The notes below the pieces were generated by a model, which had not been told where the DNA came from, ran no database searches, and saw only the letters and a program-made list of their open reading frames with translations. A DNA stretch of 64,000 nucleotides, taken from NCBI GenBank assembly GCA_947447375.1, contig CANFJB010000002.1, forward strand, positions 62,001 through 126,000, read 5' to 3'. The translations under genes and the position numbers were made by a program. This DNA is from Bacteroidota bacterium. Lineage in GTDB: Bacteria; Bacteroidota; Bacteroidia; Flavobacteriales; Flavobacteriaceae. Every line of letters begins with the position of its first letter. The first letter of the stretch is position 1. Below are positions 43,883 through 52,402 of this stretch, piece after piece.

Positions 43883-45517
43883 ATGTATAAATACCTTAAA
43901 AAACGATATGTAATTCCGGTATTGGCAAGCGGAATGCTGTTTATTGGCGTAAGCTTTAAAGACGATTTTTTTGAAGTTGCCAAGCAAATAGAAATTTTCA
44001 CGACCTTATTCAAAGCGGTAAATAGTAATTATGTCGATAATGTAAATCCTGGTGATTTAATGGATAAAGCCATCAAAAGTATGTTGGCGGAATTAGATCC
44101 GTACACGAATTATTTCAATGAACAAGATGTAATAAAATTCAAAATAAATAATACTGGAGAATACACTGGAATTGGAGCGGTAATTACTCGAAAAGCTGAA
44201 AAATTAATCGTAAAAGAAATCTACAAAAATTATCCTGCAGATAAAGCTGGACTTAAAGGCGGTGATCAAATTATTGAAATTGGCGACATCAGTTTAGCCG
44301 ATTATAAAGAAGATGCAAGTCAATTGTTGAGAGGTGGAAAAAACGCTAAAGTAGACATCAAGTTCATTCGCCAAGGCAAAATACTAACAGCACATTTAAT
44401 TCTAGAAGAAGTTGAAGTAAAAGCAGTTCCCTACTTTGGAAAAATAGACGATAAAACGGGATATATTGTGCTTAACCAATTTACAGCTAAGGCCTCAACT
44501 CAGGTTAAAGAGGCGTTAGAACAATTAAAAAGAGAAGGCGCGGAGAAAATCATTTTAGATTTAAGAGGAAATCCTGGAGGTTTAGTGAATGAAGCGGTTA
44601 GCATTTGTAATTTATTTGTTCCAAAAGATGAAATTATAGTTACTACAAAATCAAAAACTGAGAAGAATAACGTTACTTTCAAAACCACGAGAGAGCCTAT
44701 AGATATTGAAATTCCATTGGTGGTAATTGTGGACGGAAAAAGCGCTTCGGCATCTGAAATTGTATCAGGCGCATTACAAGATTTAGATCGCGCGGTGATT
44801 ATTGGAAGTCGAAGTTTTGGAAAAGGATTGGTTCAACGACCAATTGATTTGTGTTACGGAACGCAAATTAAAATCACCATTTCTAGATATTATACTCCTT
44901 CTGGAAGATGTATTCAGGCATTGGATTATTCTCATAAAGACAAGGACGGAAAAGCAATTCGTACTGCTGCGACCGATTATAATGCCTTCAAAACTAGGAA
45001 AGGACGAACCGTTTATGATGGCGGTGGAATTCTTCCTGATGTAGTTTTAGAAGAAACAAAAATGAGCAATATTTCAGAGTCATTGGTAAAAAACGACGGT
45101 ATTTTCAATTTTGTTACCGAGTATTATTATAAAAATCCGAATTTAGGAACGACTATTCCTGTAATTTCTGATGCAGACTTTGCCGAATTTAAAGCGTTTT
45201 TAAAGCGTGAAAAATTCTCATTTGATACAGAAACCGAGTTGGCACTAAAAAAGACTTTAGCGGCCGCAAAAAAGGAGAAAATAGACGCTTCAATTGCAAA
45301 TGAATACCAACAATTACTTTCGGCCTTGCAAAAAAGTGAAGAAAATATGCTGAATCAAAATCAGAAGGAGATCAAAAATCTAATTCTCGATGAGATAATC
45401 AAGCGTTATCAATACAAAGAAGGGCTTTATTTGTATTACACCAAAAACAATTCTGAAATTAAAAAAGCGGTTGGAATTTTGAATAATGAAATCGAATACA
45501 AAAAAATTCTAAACTAG
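43883..45517 (+). CDS. S41 family carboxy-terminal processing peptidase
   Basis: 544 residues. One N-terminal hydrophobic segment (YVIPVLASGMLFIGVSF) makes it membrane-anchored or periplasmic. The N-terminal helical part has ELDPYTNYF; a PDZ domain follows (about 85-165, TGEYTGIGAVI and YPADKAGLKGGDQI), then the catalytic core with Ser in KSASASEIVSG and Lys in RSFGKGLVQ. The last ~130 residues are a charged helical extension. CTP proteases degrade or trim misfolded or secreted proteins. It converges with the GNAT gene, with 3 nt between the stops. Confidence 0.94.
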   Translation: MYKYLKKRYVIPVLASGMLFIGVSFKDDFFEVAKQIEIFTTLFKAVNSNYVDNVNPGDLMDKAIKSMLAELDPYTNYFNEQDVIKFKINNTGEYTGIGAVITRKAEKLIVKEIYKNYPADKAGLKGGDQIIEIGDISLADYKEDASQLLRGGKNAKVDIKFIRQGKILTAHLILEEVEVKAVPYFGKIDDKTGYIVLNQFTAKASTQVKEALEQLKREGAEKIILDLRGNPGGLVNEAVSICNLFVPKDEIIVTTKSKTEKNNVTFKTTREPIDIEIPLVVIVDGKSASASEIVSGALQDLDRAVIIGSRSFGKGLVQRPIDLCYGTQIKITISRYYTPSGRCIQALDYSHKDKDGKAIRTAATDYNAFKTRKGRTVYDGGGILPDVVLEETKMSNISESLVKNDGIFNFVTEYYYKNPNLGTTIPVISDADFAEFKAFLKREKFSFDTETELALKKTLAAAKKEKIDASIANEYQQLLSALQKSEENMLNQNQKEIKNLILDEIIKRYQYKEGLYLYYTKNNSEIKKAVGILNNEIEYKKILN

Positions 45518-45522
45518 AATTT
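45504..45522 (-). terminator. Stop-overlapping hairpin between S41 peptidase and GNAT genes
   Basis: Perfect 8-bp stem AAATTCTA (45504-45511) / TAGAATTT (45515-45522) with a 3-nt loop that includes both stop codons. On the minus strand it is followed by more Ts, as in a terminator. Confidence 0.5.
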
Positions 45523-45970
45523 ACTTCCTGATTTTCATTTCAATGTGTGGAATATCGTCTTCTAAATACGTTTCTGAAGTCGCAACAAATCCATGTGATT
45601 CATAGAATTTCTTCAAATACAATTGCGCTGAAATAGTGATGTTTTGAACATTGAATCGACGATTGATTTCTAAGATTGATTGGTCAATTAATTCGTGCCC
45701 GAAATTTTTATCTCGGTGTTTTTCAGCAACCACAACTCTTCCAATAGAGGAAAATTCAAAATAATCGCCAGGTTTAAACAATCGGGAATGCGCAATTATT
45801 TCTCCTTCAACGATTCCAAATAAATGCAATGCTTTTTGGTCTTTGTTGTCGATATCTTGGTAAACGCAATTTTGTTCAACCACAAATACTTCCGATCTTA
45901 ATCTCAATATTTGATATAATTCTTGCGTTGAAAGTTCGTCGAAAGTTTTGGTTTTCCAGCTAATTGACAT
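45521..45970 (-). CDS. GNAT family N-acetyltransferase (ElaA-type)
   Basis: 149 residues from ATG 45970 (MSISWKTKTFDEL). Matches the ElaA group: LYQILRLRSEVFVVEQNCVYQDIDNKDQ at the N-terminus, then the acetyl-CoA loop IGRVVVAEKHRDKNFGHELI. Substrate unknown. It is 10 nt downstream of the DUF4837 gene, so likely co-transcribed. Confidence 0.9.
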   Translation of the reverse strand: MSISWKTKTFDELSTQELYQILRLRSEVFVVEQNCVYQDIDNKDQKALHLFGIVEGEIIAHSRLFKPGDYFEFSSIGRVVVAEKHRDKNFGHELIDQSILEINRRFNVQNITISAQLYLKKFYESHGFVATSETYLEDDIPHIEMKIRK

Positions 45971-45980
45971 CTTTAACAAT

Positions 45981-46964
45981 TTATTTTTTAATGAATTTCA
46001 CCGATTTTATGATCGCTTCCAATTCAAACATTAAGTCTCTTTTTTTCATTGAAGGCGCATAACAAAATCCTTCTAAAACCACAATTCTACGGTTTCTATA
46101 ATCTTTGATACAGTAATTAATGAACGGTCCCGACATAAAGTCGTTTTTCATTTCCCAGGTTCCTTTGGTTTCAAAAGCAGTTCTTTTTGCCAATTTTGTT
46201 TTCATGAAATACGGCGCATAAGCTTGCTCGGTTATCATTTTGGAATACCTTTCTGTGCCATGAATATATAGCGCCCCAATAGAATCTCTGGTTCTAATAA
46301 TATTCTTTATTAAACTGGATTTATAACTGGATTCAATGTTTTGAATTGGTATTTGATAGATCAAAATGCTGGTGCTTCCGCCAGTAATTTCCTTTTTGTA
46401 CCACATGAATTTCTTTCTAGATAAAACGCTGTTGTACCCTTTTGGAATATTGATATCAATTTTAAATTTCTTTTTTATTCGGTCCGATTTTATAATCGAA
46501 GTATCGATAACTCTTTGGTTTTCGACAATTTCCGTTTCCCGCATCAGCTTGATAATTTCAGCGGTATGTTTGTCAATAACATCTAAAATTTCGTAGGTGT
46601 TTCTGCCGGAGATATAGAAAATGTTTTGGGGTGTGGCAAATTCATTTTTCTTAATTTCAAATTCGCTTGCGGCAGCTTTTTTTATAACAATACTGTTTCG
46701 GCTATTTACAACATACCCTTCTAAAAACTTAATAGGATATTGATTGATGGTGAACTGCGGTTCTTCTTGCGGGAGTCCAATTACTGAGGAAGCAAATTTA
46801 TTTCTAATCGTATCCCCGATTTCGCCTTTCCATAGTTGGTCGTCAATTAAAACAGAAATCGTATTGATGTCGCCAGTAGTTTTTTCATTGGCGTCGTCAC
46901 CTTTGTTTTTGCAGGAAATGAAAAACAAAGCTGTAAGCAGCAAAAAAAAATGGACTTTATTCAT
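45981..46964 (-). CDS. DUF4837 family lipoprotein
   Basis: 327 residues. The signal peptide MNKVHFFLLLTALFFISC ends in a lipobox (FISC). The mature protein is of the DUF4837 family of Bacteroidetes lipoproteins, with FKIDINIPKGYNSVLSRKKFMWY, TRDSIGALYIHGTERYSKMITEQ and a TKGTWEMKNDFMSGPFINYCIKD segment. Function unknown. The coding start is buried in a terminator-like hairpin (46951-46989) belonging to the upstream lytic transglycosylase transcript. Confidence 0.85.
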   Translation of the reverse strand: MNKVHFFLLLTALFFISCKNKGDDANEKTTGDINTISVLIDDQLWKGEIGDTIRNKFASSVIGLPQEEPQFTINQYPIKFLEGYVVNSRNSIVIKKAAASEFEIKKNEFATPQNIFYISGRNTYEILDVIDKHTAEIIKLMRETEIVENQRVIDTSIIKSDRIKKKFKIDINIPKGYNSVLSRKKFMWYKKEITGGSTSILIYQIPIQNIESSYKSSLIKNIIRTRDSIGALYIHGTERYSKMITEQAYAPYFMKTKLAKRTAFETKGTWEMKNDFMSGPFINYCIKDYRNRRIVVLEGFCYAPSMKKRDLMFELEAIIKSVKFIKK

Positions 46965-46989
46965 ATTGTTATAAATGAATTAAAGTCCA
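46942..46989 (-). terminator. Terminator/attenuator overlapping the DUF4837 start codon
   Basis: On the minus strand TGGACTTTAATTCA (46989-46976) pairs with TGAATAAAGTCCA (46963-46951): 13 bp with one bulged A, 12-nt loop, then nine Ts (46950-46942). It lies 21 nt past the lytic transglycosylase stop. The 3' arm contains the TG of the DUF4837 ATG, and the T-run encodes its phenylalanines. Confidence 0.75.
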
Positions 46990-47010
46990 AATTTAAGTAA
47001 AGATATTGTA

Positions 47011-49308
47011 TTAACCGCTAATTTTTAATTTCATTCCCGGTTTAAGATTTTCATTGCTAATGCCGTTCCATTTTTTAATATCAGAAACGGTTATTCCTGG
47101 ATATTTTTTGGCGATTTTATAAAGTGAATCTCCTTTTTGAACGTAATAATGTTCTTCTTTTACTTTCGTTTTAGAAGCCGATTTGTCTTTTTTAACTGTT
47201 TTCTCAGCCACCAAAACTTCCGTTTTAGAAACTATTAAAGTACTTCCCAATTGGATATTATTATCGGTAAGGTTGTTCCACAATTTAAGATCGTCAGTAG
47301 AAACCTTGTGCTTTTTTGCAATGTTTCCAAGGTTATCGCCTTTTACAACCACATATTCCTGAGTTTTATATTCTGTTTTTGAGGCTACTTCAGTATCGGA
47401 ATTTAAAGTGTCATTTTCATTTTCAAATGCTAATTTCAGCTTCAATCCCAACGCAATATTTCCATTTGATAAATTATTCCACTTTTTAAGATCGTCTATC
47501 GAAACAGCATATTTCTTAGCGATGTTGCTCAAATTATCTCCTTTTTGAACTACATAATATTCCGGAGTTTTTGATTCGGCAACTGGAGTTTCCTTTTCAG
47601 TTTTAGTCGCTTTTTCATTTGCGGCAAGCGCTTCATTTTTAGATTCAGCTGCTTTTTTATCGGTTTTTATTTCTTTTTTAACTTTTGAAACTATCTTTTC
47701 AGTTGTATTGATTTTCAAGACTTTCCCTGCAGCAACGCCATTCTTTTTTAGGTTGTTCCATTCTTTAATGTCTGAAACTGAAACGTCATATTTATTGGCA
47801 ATAGAACTTAAATTGTCCCCTCTTTTTACCTTGTATTTTTTGGTGGTCTTTTCATAGGAAACCACTTGTTCCTCCTTGAATTTAGGTTCGGCAACAACTG
47901 GTTTAACCTCTTCAACTACGGGTTCTTTTTTAACCTCAGCAACTTCACTCGACTCAACGTCTTTAGGATTTACAACCACATTATCGTAACTGTAAATTTT
48001 CAACATTTTTCCTCGTGGAGCGTAAGTTCCTCTAATTCGATTCCATTTTTTAAGCTCTGATACAGAAACTCCAAATTTATCTGCGATTTCGCTTAAGCTA
48101 TCGCCGCGTTTTATTTTATAAAATTTAGTTTTAGTAACTTCATGACCGTCAGCAGCTTCATTAACTTTGGATGCGTAACGGCTTTCGTAAGGGCGTTCTC
48201 TTTTGCTAGTTTCATAATTCACATAAGCATAGATTTTATCCTCATTGGAAGTATAAATCGCCACTTTGTCATTTGGCATACGCAAATAGTGATTTTCCCC
48301 CTCAATGAAAGGAACTACATCTCTTTTATAAGCAGGATTTAGCAATTGCAATTGCGATACTGGAATGTCAATTAAATCGGAAATTTGCTTGAACGTAATT
48401 TCTCTTTTTACCATTATAGTGTCGGTTGCAAAGTGCTTAATTGCCGCTCTATTAGGAACAATTCCGTGCTCTTTATGGTATTCGTAAATGTACATTGTCG
48501 CTAAAAATGCAGGCACATATCCTTGTGTTTCTTTTGGCAAATGCTTTCTAATATTCCAAAAGTTTTGCTGCCCTCCCGATCTACGAATGGCTTTCGCTAC
48601 ATTCCCTGGGCCCGAATTATAAGACGCCAAAACCAAGTCCCAATCACCGAAAATTTTATACATATTCGACATGTACAAAGCCGCGGCATCACTCGCTTTT
48701 AGTGGATCGCTTCGGTCGTCAACATAAGTATTAATGTTTAATCCGTATTGTTTTCCTGTTTGAAACATAAATTGCCACAAACCTGTAGCGCCCACTCTTG
48801 AAACCGCTTTTGGGTTCAATGCCGATTCTACTACAGCCAAATATTTTATCTCCAAAGGCACGTTTTGTCTCGCCATCGCTTCTTCAAACATGGGGAAATA
48901 AAACTCTGAAATAGCCATTAATCTTTCAAATGATTTCTTTCTGTTTTTCAAAAATGATTTGATGATATTTTCAAGCCCTTGATTGTATTCGATATTAAAA
49001 GGCGATTTCGCGTCCATTTTGGCCAACCTCGATTTTAATAATTCCGTAGGCAATTCAAAATCTACTTTTTGATCAATGTTTATGTTTTTAATATCGACAG
49101 ACAGGTCGTTGTACAAGTCCAAATTTGACAATTCTTTCATCCACAAACTATCAACGCAGGAAGCAATATTATCTTGAACAAAGGTGGATTTTATAGAGTC
49201 GAGGTAAGCGTTTTTCGTTTCCTTTTTCAAAGTCCATGTTGGATCTTGAGCAAATGTATTTAAGGATAATAAGAGAAAAAAGCGGAGTGTAATTTTTTGT
49301 ATATTCAT
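47011..49308 (-). CDS. Membrane-bound lytic murein transglycosylase with five LysM domains (MltD-like)
   Basis: 765 residues. Start set at ATG 49308 (MNIQKITLRFFLLLSLNTFAQ), a clean signal peptide. The SLT domain (about 140-280) has the catalytic Glu in AVVESALNPKAVS, then GATGLWQFM and ASYNSGPGNV. After a mixed region come five LysM domains (each with a GDSL or GDNL-type start and LKKWN-type helix), joined by Lys/Glu-rich linkers. Cleaves glycan strands to 1,6-anhydro ends; LysM repeats hold it on peptidoglycan. E. coli MltD has two LysM, so this is an expanded form. It follows pgk on the same strand but has its own promoter box. Confidence 0.94.
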   Translation of the reverse strand: MNIQKITLRFFLLLSLNTFAQDPTWTLKKETKNAYLDSIKSTFVQDNIASCVDSLWMKELSNLDLYNDLSVDIKNINIDQKVDFELPTELLKSRLAKMDAKSPFNIEYNQGLENIIKSFLKNRKKSFERLMAISEFYFPMFEEAMARQNVPLEIKYLAVVESALNPKAVSRVGATGLWQFMFQTGKQYGLNINTYVDDRSDPLKASDAAALYMSNMYKIFGDWDLVLASYNSGPGNVAKAIRRSGGQQNFWNIRKHLPKETQGYVPAFLATMYIYEYHKEHGIVPNRAAIKHFATDTIMVKREITFKQISDLIDIPVSQLQLLNPAYKRDVVPFIEGENHYLRMPNDKVAIYTSNEDKIYAYVNYETSKRERPYESRYASKVNEAADGHEVTKTKFYKIKRGDSLSEIADKFGVSVSELKKWNRIRGTYAPRGKMLKIYSYDNVVVNPKDVESSEVAEVKKEPVVEEVKPVVAEPKFKEEQVVSYEKTTKKYKVKRGDNLSSIANKYDVSVSDIKEWNNLKKNGVAAGKVLKINTTEKIVSKVKKEIKTDKKAAESKNEALAANEKATKTEKETPVAESKTPEYYVVQKGDNLSNIAKKYAVSIDDLKKWNNLSNGNIALGLKLKLAFENENDTLNSDTEVASKTEYKTQEYVVVKGDNLGNIAKKHKVSTDDLKLWNNLTDNNIQLGSTLIVSKTEVLVAEKTVKKDKSASKTKVKEEHYYVQKGDSLYKIAKKYPGITVSDIKKWNGISNENLKPGMKLKISG

Positions 49309-49354
49309 AAATATTAATGTCAAAATGCTACATATCAATTCATTAGATATTGTG

Positions 49355-49362
49355 CAAATTTA
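49355..49362 (-). promoter_or_regulatory. Candidate -7 promoter box of lytic transglycosylase gene
   Basis: TAAATTTG on the minus strand fits TAnnTTTG, 46 nt before the ATG and 46 nt past the pgk stop. Confidence 0.45.
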
Positions 49363-49408
49363 ATAGTAATAAACGTAATTAATCTGAAATTAGTGTTAAA
49401 ACTACTAT

Positions 49409-50596
49409 TTATTCTAATATTGCTGCAACTCCTGGTAAGGTTCTTCCTTCCAACATTTCAAGCATGGCGCCACCTCCCGTAGAAACGTAGCTCATTTTTT
49501 CTTCCAAACCAAATTGCTTCACTGCCGAAACAGAATCGCCACCACCAACTAATGAAAAGGCACCATTTGCAGTTGATTCTGCAATATAATTTCCTAAAGT
49601 TATCGTTCCATTGGCGAAAGCCGGTAATTCAAAAACCCCCAAAGGACCGTTCCAAAGGATCGTTTTCGACTCCATAATTACTTTTCCAAACGCTTCTAAC
49701 GATTTTGGTCCCGCGTCAAGTCCTTGCCATCCGTCAGGAATTTCTCTCACATCGACGATTTGGGTATTTGCGTCGTTTGAAAAAGCGTCTGCGGCAACCA
49801 CATCCACAGGAATATGAATTTGCACGCCTTTTTCTTTAGCGATTTTCAAAATGGCTAAAGCCAATTCCATTTTATCGTCTTCGCAAATAGAATCACCAAT
49901 TTTTCCTCCCAACGCTTTCACGAAAGTGAAGGTCATTCCGCCACCAATAATCATGTGGTCTATTTTATCTAAAATATTCTCGATAACAGTAATTTTTGAA
50001 GATACTTTTGAACCTCCAAGAACTGCGGTTACTGGTTTTTCGCTGTTTTTCAAAACTCTATTCAAACTCTCAATTTCTTTGGTTAGTAGCGCGCCAAAGC
50101 ATTTTTTACCTTCAAAGAATTGAGCTATAATTGTGGTTGAGGCGTGGGCTCTGTGGGCAGTTCCAAAAGCGTCGTTCACATATATATCGCCTAAAGAAGC
50201 CAATTGTTTTGCAAATGCTACGTCGCCAGCTTCTTCTTCAGCATAAAAGCGAAGGTTTTCAAGTAATAAAACTTGACCTGGTTGTAAATTTTTAGCTGCC
50301 GATTCAGCAATATCCCCCACGCAATCCGAAGCGAAAAGCACTTCAGTGCCTAGAATTTTCGAGGCCGTTTTCACGATGTGTTTCAATGAATATTTAGCTT
50401 CAACTCCCTTTGGTCTTCCAAGGTGGGATAGTAATATTACGCTTCCGCCATCGGCAATAATTTTGTCTATGGTTGGTTTTGCAGCTTCAATTCTGGTGGT
50501 GTCTGTAACTTGGAAATTTTCGTCTAGAGGAACATTAAAATCTACTCTAATTATTGCTTTTTGGTTTTTAAAATTGAAGTCTTGAAGCGTTTTCAT
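49409..50596 (-). CDS. pgk: Phosphoglycerate kinase
   Basis: 395 residues. Converts 1,3-bisphosphoglycerate and ADP to 3-phosphoglycerate and ATP in glycolysis. Family motifs are intact: [12 protein letters not shown] (17-28), [48 protein letters not shown] and the nucleotide loop [14 protein letters not shown] near the end. Cytoplasmic. No gap dehydrogenase gene next to it. Confidence 0.97.
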   Translation of the reverse strand: MKTLQDFNFKNQKAIIRVDFNVPLDENFQVTDTTRIEAAKPTIDKIIADGGSVILLSHLGRPKGVEAKYSLKHIVKTASKILGTEVLFASDCVGDIAESAAKNLQPGQVLLLENLRFYAEEEAGDVAFAKQLASLGDIYVNDAFGTAHRAHASTTIIAQFFEGKKCFGALLTKEIESLNRVLKNSEKPVTAVLGGSKVSSKITVIENILDKIDHMIIGGGMTFTFVKALGGKIGDSICEDDKMELALAILKIAKEKGVQIHIPVDVVAADAFSNDANTQIVDVREIPDGWQGLDAGPKSLEAFGKVIMESKTILWNGPLGVFELPAFANGTITLGNYIAESTANGAFSLVGGGDSVSAVKQFGLEEKMSYVSTGGGAMLEMLEGRTLPGVAAILE

Positions 50597-50629
50597 TGAA
50601 ATGGGTTTTATTAGAAATTAAATTCGGCG

Positions 50630-50637
50630 CAAAGATA
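50630..50637 (-). promoter_or_regulatory. Candidate -7 promoter box of pgk
   Basis: TATCTTTG on the minus strand fits TAnnTTTG, 33 nt before the pgk ATG. The -33 zone falls in the simple repeat that follows and has no TTG. Confidence 0.55.
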
Positions 50638-50640
50638 GTA

Positions 50641-50697
50641 ATTTTAGATTTCTCATTTTAGATTTCTGATTTCTGATTTTAGATTTCTGATTTTAGG
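50641..50697. repeat. Degenerate simple repeat upstream of pgk
   Basis: About four imperfect copies of TTTTAGATTTCT(G/C)A in 57 nt. It occupies the region immediately upstream of the pgk -7 box. Similar words (TCTGAAATCTAAAATCAG) recur just downstream of mnmG at about 59453-59475. Confidence 0.7.
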
Positions 50698-50773
50698 AAA
50701 TGTGTTTAAATTCATAATTAAATAGCTATTGGACGATTTATGGTTTTATATTTATATATTTGAAATGAATAAT

Positions 50774-50853
50774 GCGAAACAAAGCTTCGCCCATCTACCC
50801 AAATTTGGGGTGATAAGCGAATGTTTGTTTCGCCTATATACAAGTTACAAGCA
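50774..50853. repeat. Nested palindromic element upstream of the NHL-repeat gene
   Basis: The 306-nt gap 50597-50902 holds the pgk promoter, a simple repeat and this element. GCGAAACAAAGCTTCGC (50774-50790) is inversely repeated as GCGAATGTTTGTTTCGC (50817-50833) with small mismatches, and CCCAAATTTGGG (50798-50809) is a perfect palindrome in the loop. It ends in GTTACAAGCA (50844-50853), whose reverse complement TGCTTGTAAC (52201-52210) opens the element on the other side of the NHL gene. Confidence 0.7.
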
Positions 50854-50902
50854 ATTATTCCGATGATTGTAAAAAATACATAGTAATGAAACCAAAAATA
50901 TA

Positions 50903-52153
50903 ATGCTTAAAAAAAGTACAATACTATTATTATTATTATCGATATGCTTTTTTGCAAATGCGCAGCAAGTAACCACAATTACTGGTTTTCTGGGTGGAGG
51001 ATATGAAGACGGTAGTTTGGCAACAGCCAAATTTAGTGGACCTTATGGACTATGCTTAGACAATTCTGGTAATATTTATGTTGCTGATACTTTTAATAAT
51101 AGAATTAGAAAAATAGATATTGCAACTGGGACGGTAAGCACGCTGGCCGGAGGCACCGAGGGTTCTGCAAATGGAATTGGTAGCAATGCACAATTCTTTC
51201 TTCCTAGAGATTTGTGTTTTGATAGTAATGGTTTTTTATTCGTAGTTGATGGAAATAACAACAGAATTAGGAAAATAGATGTTAGTACCCAAACGGTAAC
51301 CACATTTGTAGGCTCAATACAGGGTTATGCTGACGGCAACGGCACTAATGCTAAATTCAACGACCCGTTTGGAATTTGTATAGACAGCAACGATAATATT
51401 TATGTTTCGGAATATTTAGGAGGAAGAATTAGAAAAATAACCCCTTCAGGACGGGTATCTACTTTTGCGGGAAGTGGCCTAGCAGGTTTTGCAGATGGTG
51501 TGGGTACTGCTGCAATGTTTTATTCACCAGAAGGACTATGCGTGGATCCCCAAAACAATATTTATGTAGCGGACACATCAAATTTTAAAGTTAGGAAAAT
51601 AACCCCAGATGGAACTGTTACTACGATAGCAGGCGGAACTTACGGCTATCTTGACGGGCCTATTGCAGATGCAATGTTAAAATCGGTGAATGGTATTTGT
51701 ATGGATACTCAAAACAATTTATATGTTACTGAAAACAATAAGATAATCAGAAAAATTGACTTAAATGCTAATGTAGCGAGTACTTTTATGAGTGAAAGTA
51801 GTTTGCCAGGAGCACCCTTTGGAATACGTATTAATAATGGCGCTATTTATTTTACAGAACTTGGTAGTTGTAAAATAAAAAAAATAACCAATTTGCTAAA
51901 TCCTACAACTTTAGAAGAAATTGATTTTAACATTTATCCAAACCCAAATAATGGGATTTTCAATATTGAAAGTAAAACGAGTATAAGTTCAATTTATATT
52001 TATGACACCAGAGGAAGAACTACCTACAAAAATGAAAAAGTTAACGCAGATAAAGTGGAAATTAATTTAACTGCATTTGCTAAAGGATTGTATTTAGTTA
52101 AAATAATTGGAGAAGAAGGTAAGATAGTTAACAAAAAAATAGTAAATGACTAA
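50903..52153 (+). CDS. Secreted NHL-repeat beta-propeller protein with type A T9SS sorting domain
   Basis: 416 residues. Signal peptide MLKKSTILLLLLSICFFANAQ, then five to six NHL repeats (each with GLC-D--GNIYVAD----RIRKI, about 40-320) forming a propeller, then a C-terminal type A sorting domain (about 340-416) starting with NIYPNPNNGIFNIES and ending GLYLVKI..GKIVNKKIVND. Expected to be exported by the type IX system to the cell surface or medium. Ligand unknown. It is the first gene of an accessory islet and is flanked by palindromic elements on both sides. Confidence 0.92.
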   Translation: MLKKSTILLLLLSICFFANAQQVTTITGFLGGGYEDGSLATAKFSGPYGLCLDNSGNIYVADTFNNRIRKIDIATGTVSTLAGGTEGSANGIGSNAQFFLPRDLCFDSNGFLFVVDGNNNRIRKIDVSTQTVTTFVGSIQGYADGNGTNAKFNDPFGICIDSNDNIYVSEYLGGRIRKITPSGRVSTFAGSGLAGFADGVGTAAMFYSPEGLCVDPQNNIYVADTSNFKVRKITPDGTVTTIAGGTYGYLDGPIADAMLKSVNGICMDTQNNLYVTENNKIIRKIDLNANVASTFMSESSLPGAPFGIRINNGAIYFTELGSCKIKKITNLLNPTTLEEIDFNIYPNPNNGIFNIESKTSISSIYIYDTRGRTTYKNEKVNADKVEINLTAFAKGLYLVKIIGEEGKIVNKKIVND

Positions 52154-52200
52154 AATTATAAAGCAACATTAATTTCAACACCCAAAATAAAAATTATAAC

Positions 52201-52333
52201 TGCTTGTAACAGCCGTTTCAAGCAATTGCGAGTTTTGTGGTAAATTCAAGTTTGCGTTTCGCAAAATTTTTTATCTTTAACAGAAAATAATTAGTTCCGA
52301 AGCTCGCAACTGCGTGAAGCGTCGGAACGTTAC
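52201..52333. repeat. Long imperfect-palindrome (attC-like) element before higBA
   Basis: The 27-nt segment GTAAC..TTGCGAG (52206-52232) pairs imperfectly with CTCGCAA..GTTAC (52303-52333, 31 nt); the ends GTAAC/GTTAC and TTGCGAG/CTCGCAA are exact. The middle contains TTTGCG..CGCAAA and GTTCCGA..TCGGAAC hairpins. Shape and size recall integron attC sites, but the outer boxes do not strictly fit RYYYAAC/GTTRRRY and no integrase is present. TGCTTGTAAC at the left end is an inverted copy of a word at 50844-50853. Confidence 0.5.
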
Positions 52334-52356
52334 TCAGTAAAAAACTTTATTAATAT

Positions 52357-52371
52357 TTCCCAAATTGGGAA
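52357..52371 (+). promoter_or_regulatory. Palindromic operator of higBA
   Basis: TTCCCAAATTGGGAA, a perfect palindrome with 7-nt arms and a central A. It lies 8 nt upstream of the -7 box, in the promoter spacer, where HigA binding would block polymerase. This is the usual layout for HigA autoregulation. Confidence 0.7.
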
Positions 52372-52379
52372 CTTTTAAT

Positions 52380-52387
52380 TATCTTTG
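52380..52387 (+). promoter_or_regulatory. Candidate -7 promoter box of higBA
   Basis: TATCTTTG fits TAnnTTTG, 15 nt before the higB ATG. A TTG (52365-52367) lies 12 nt upstream, inside the operator palindrome. Confidence 0.6.
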
Positions 52388-52402
52388 ACAAAAAATCAGC
52401 CA

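Noticed and set aside
47011..49308. Considering pgk and the LysM transglycosylase as one operon
   Set aside because: A TAAATTTG box lies between them and the functions are unrelated; co-transcription cannot be excluded but is not supported.
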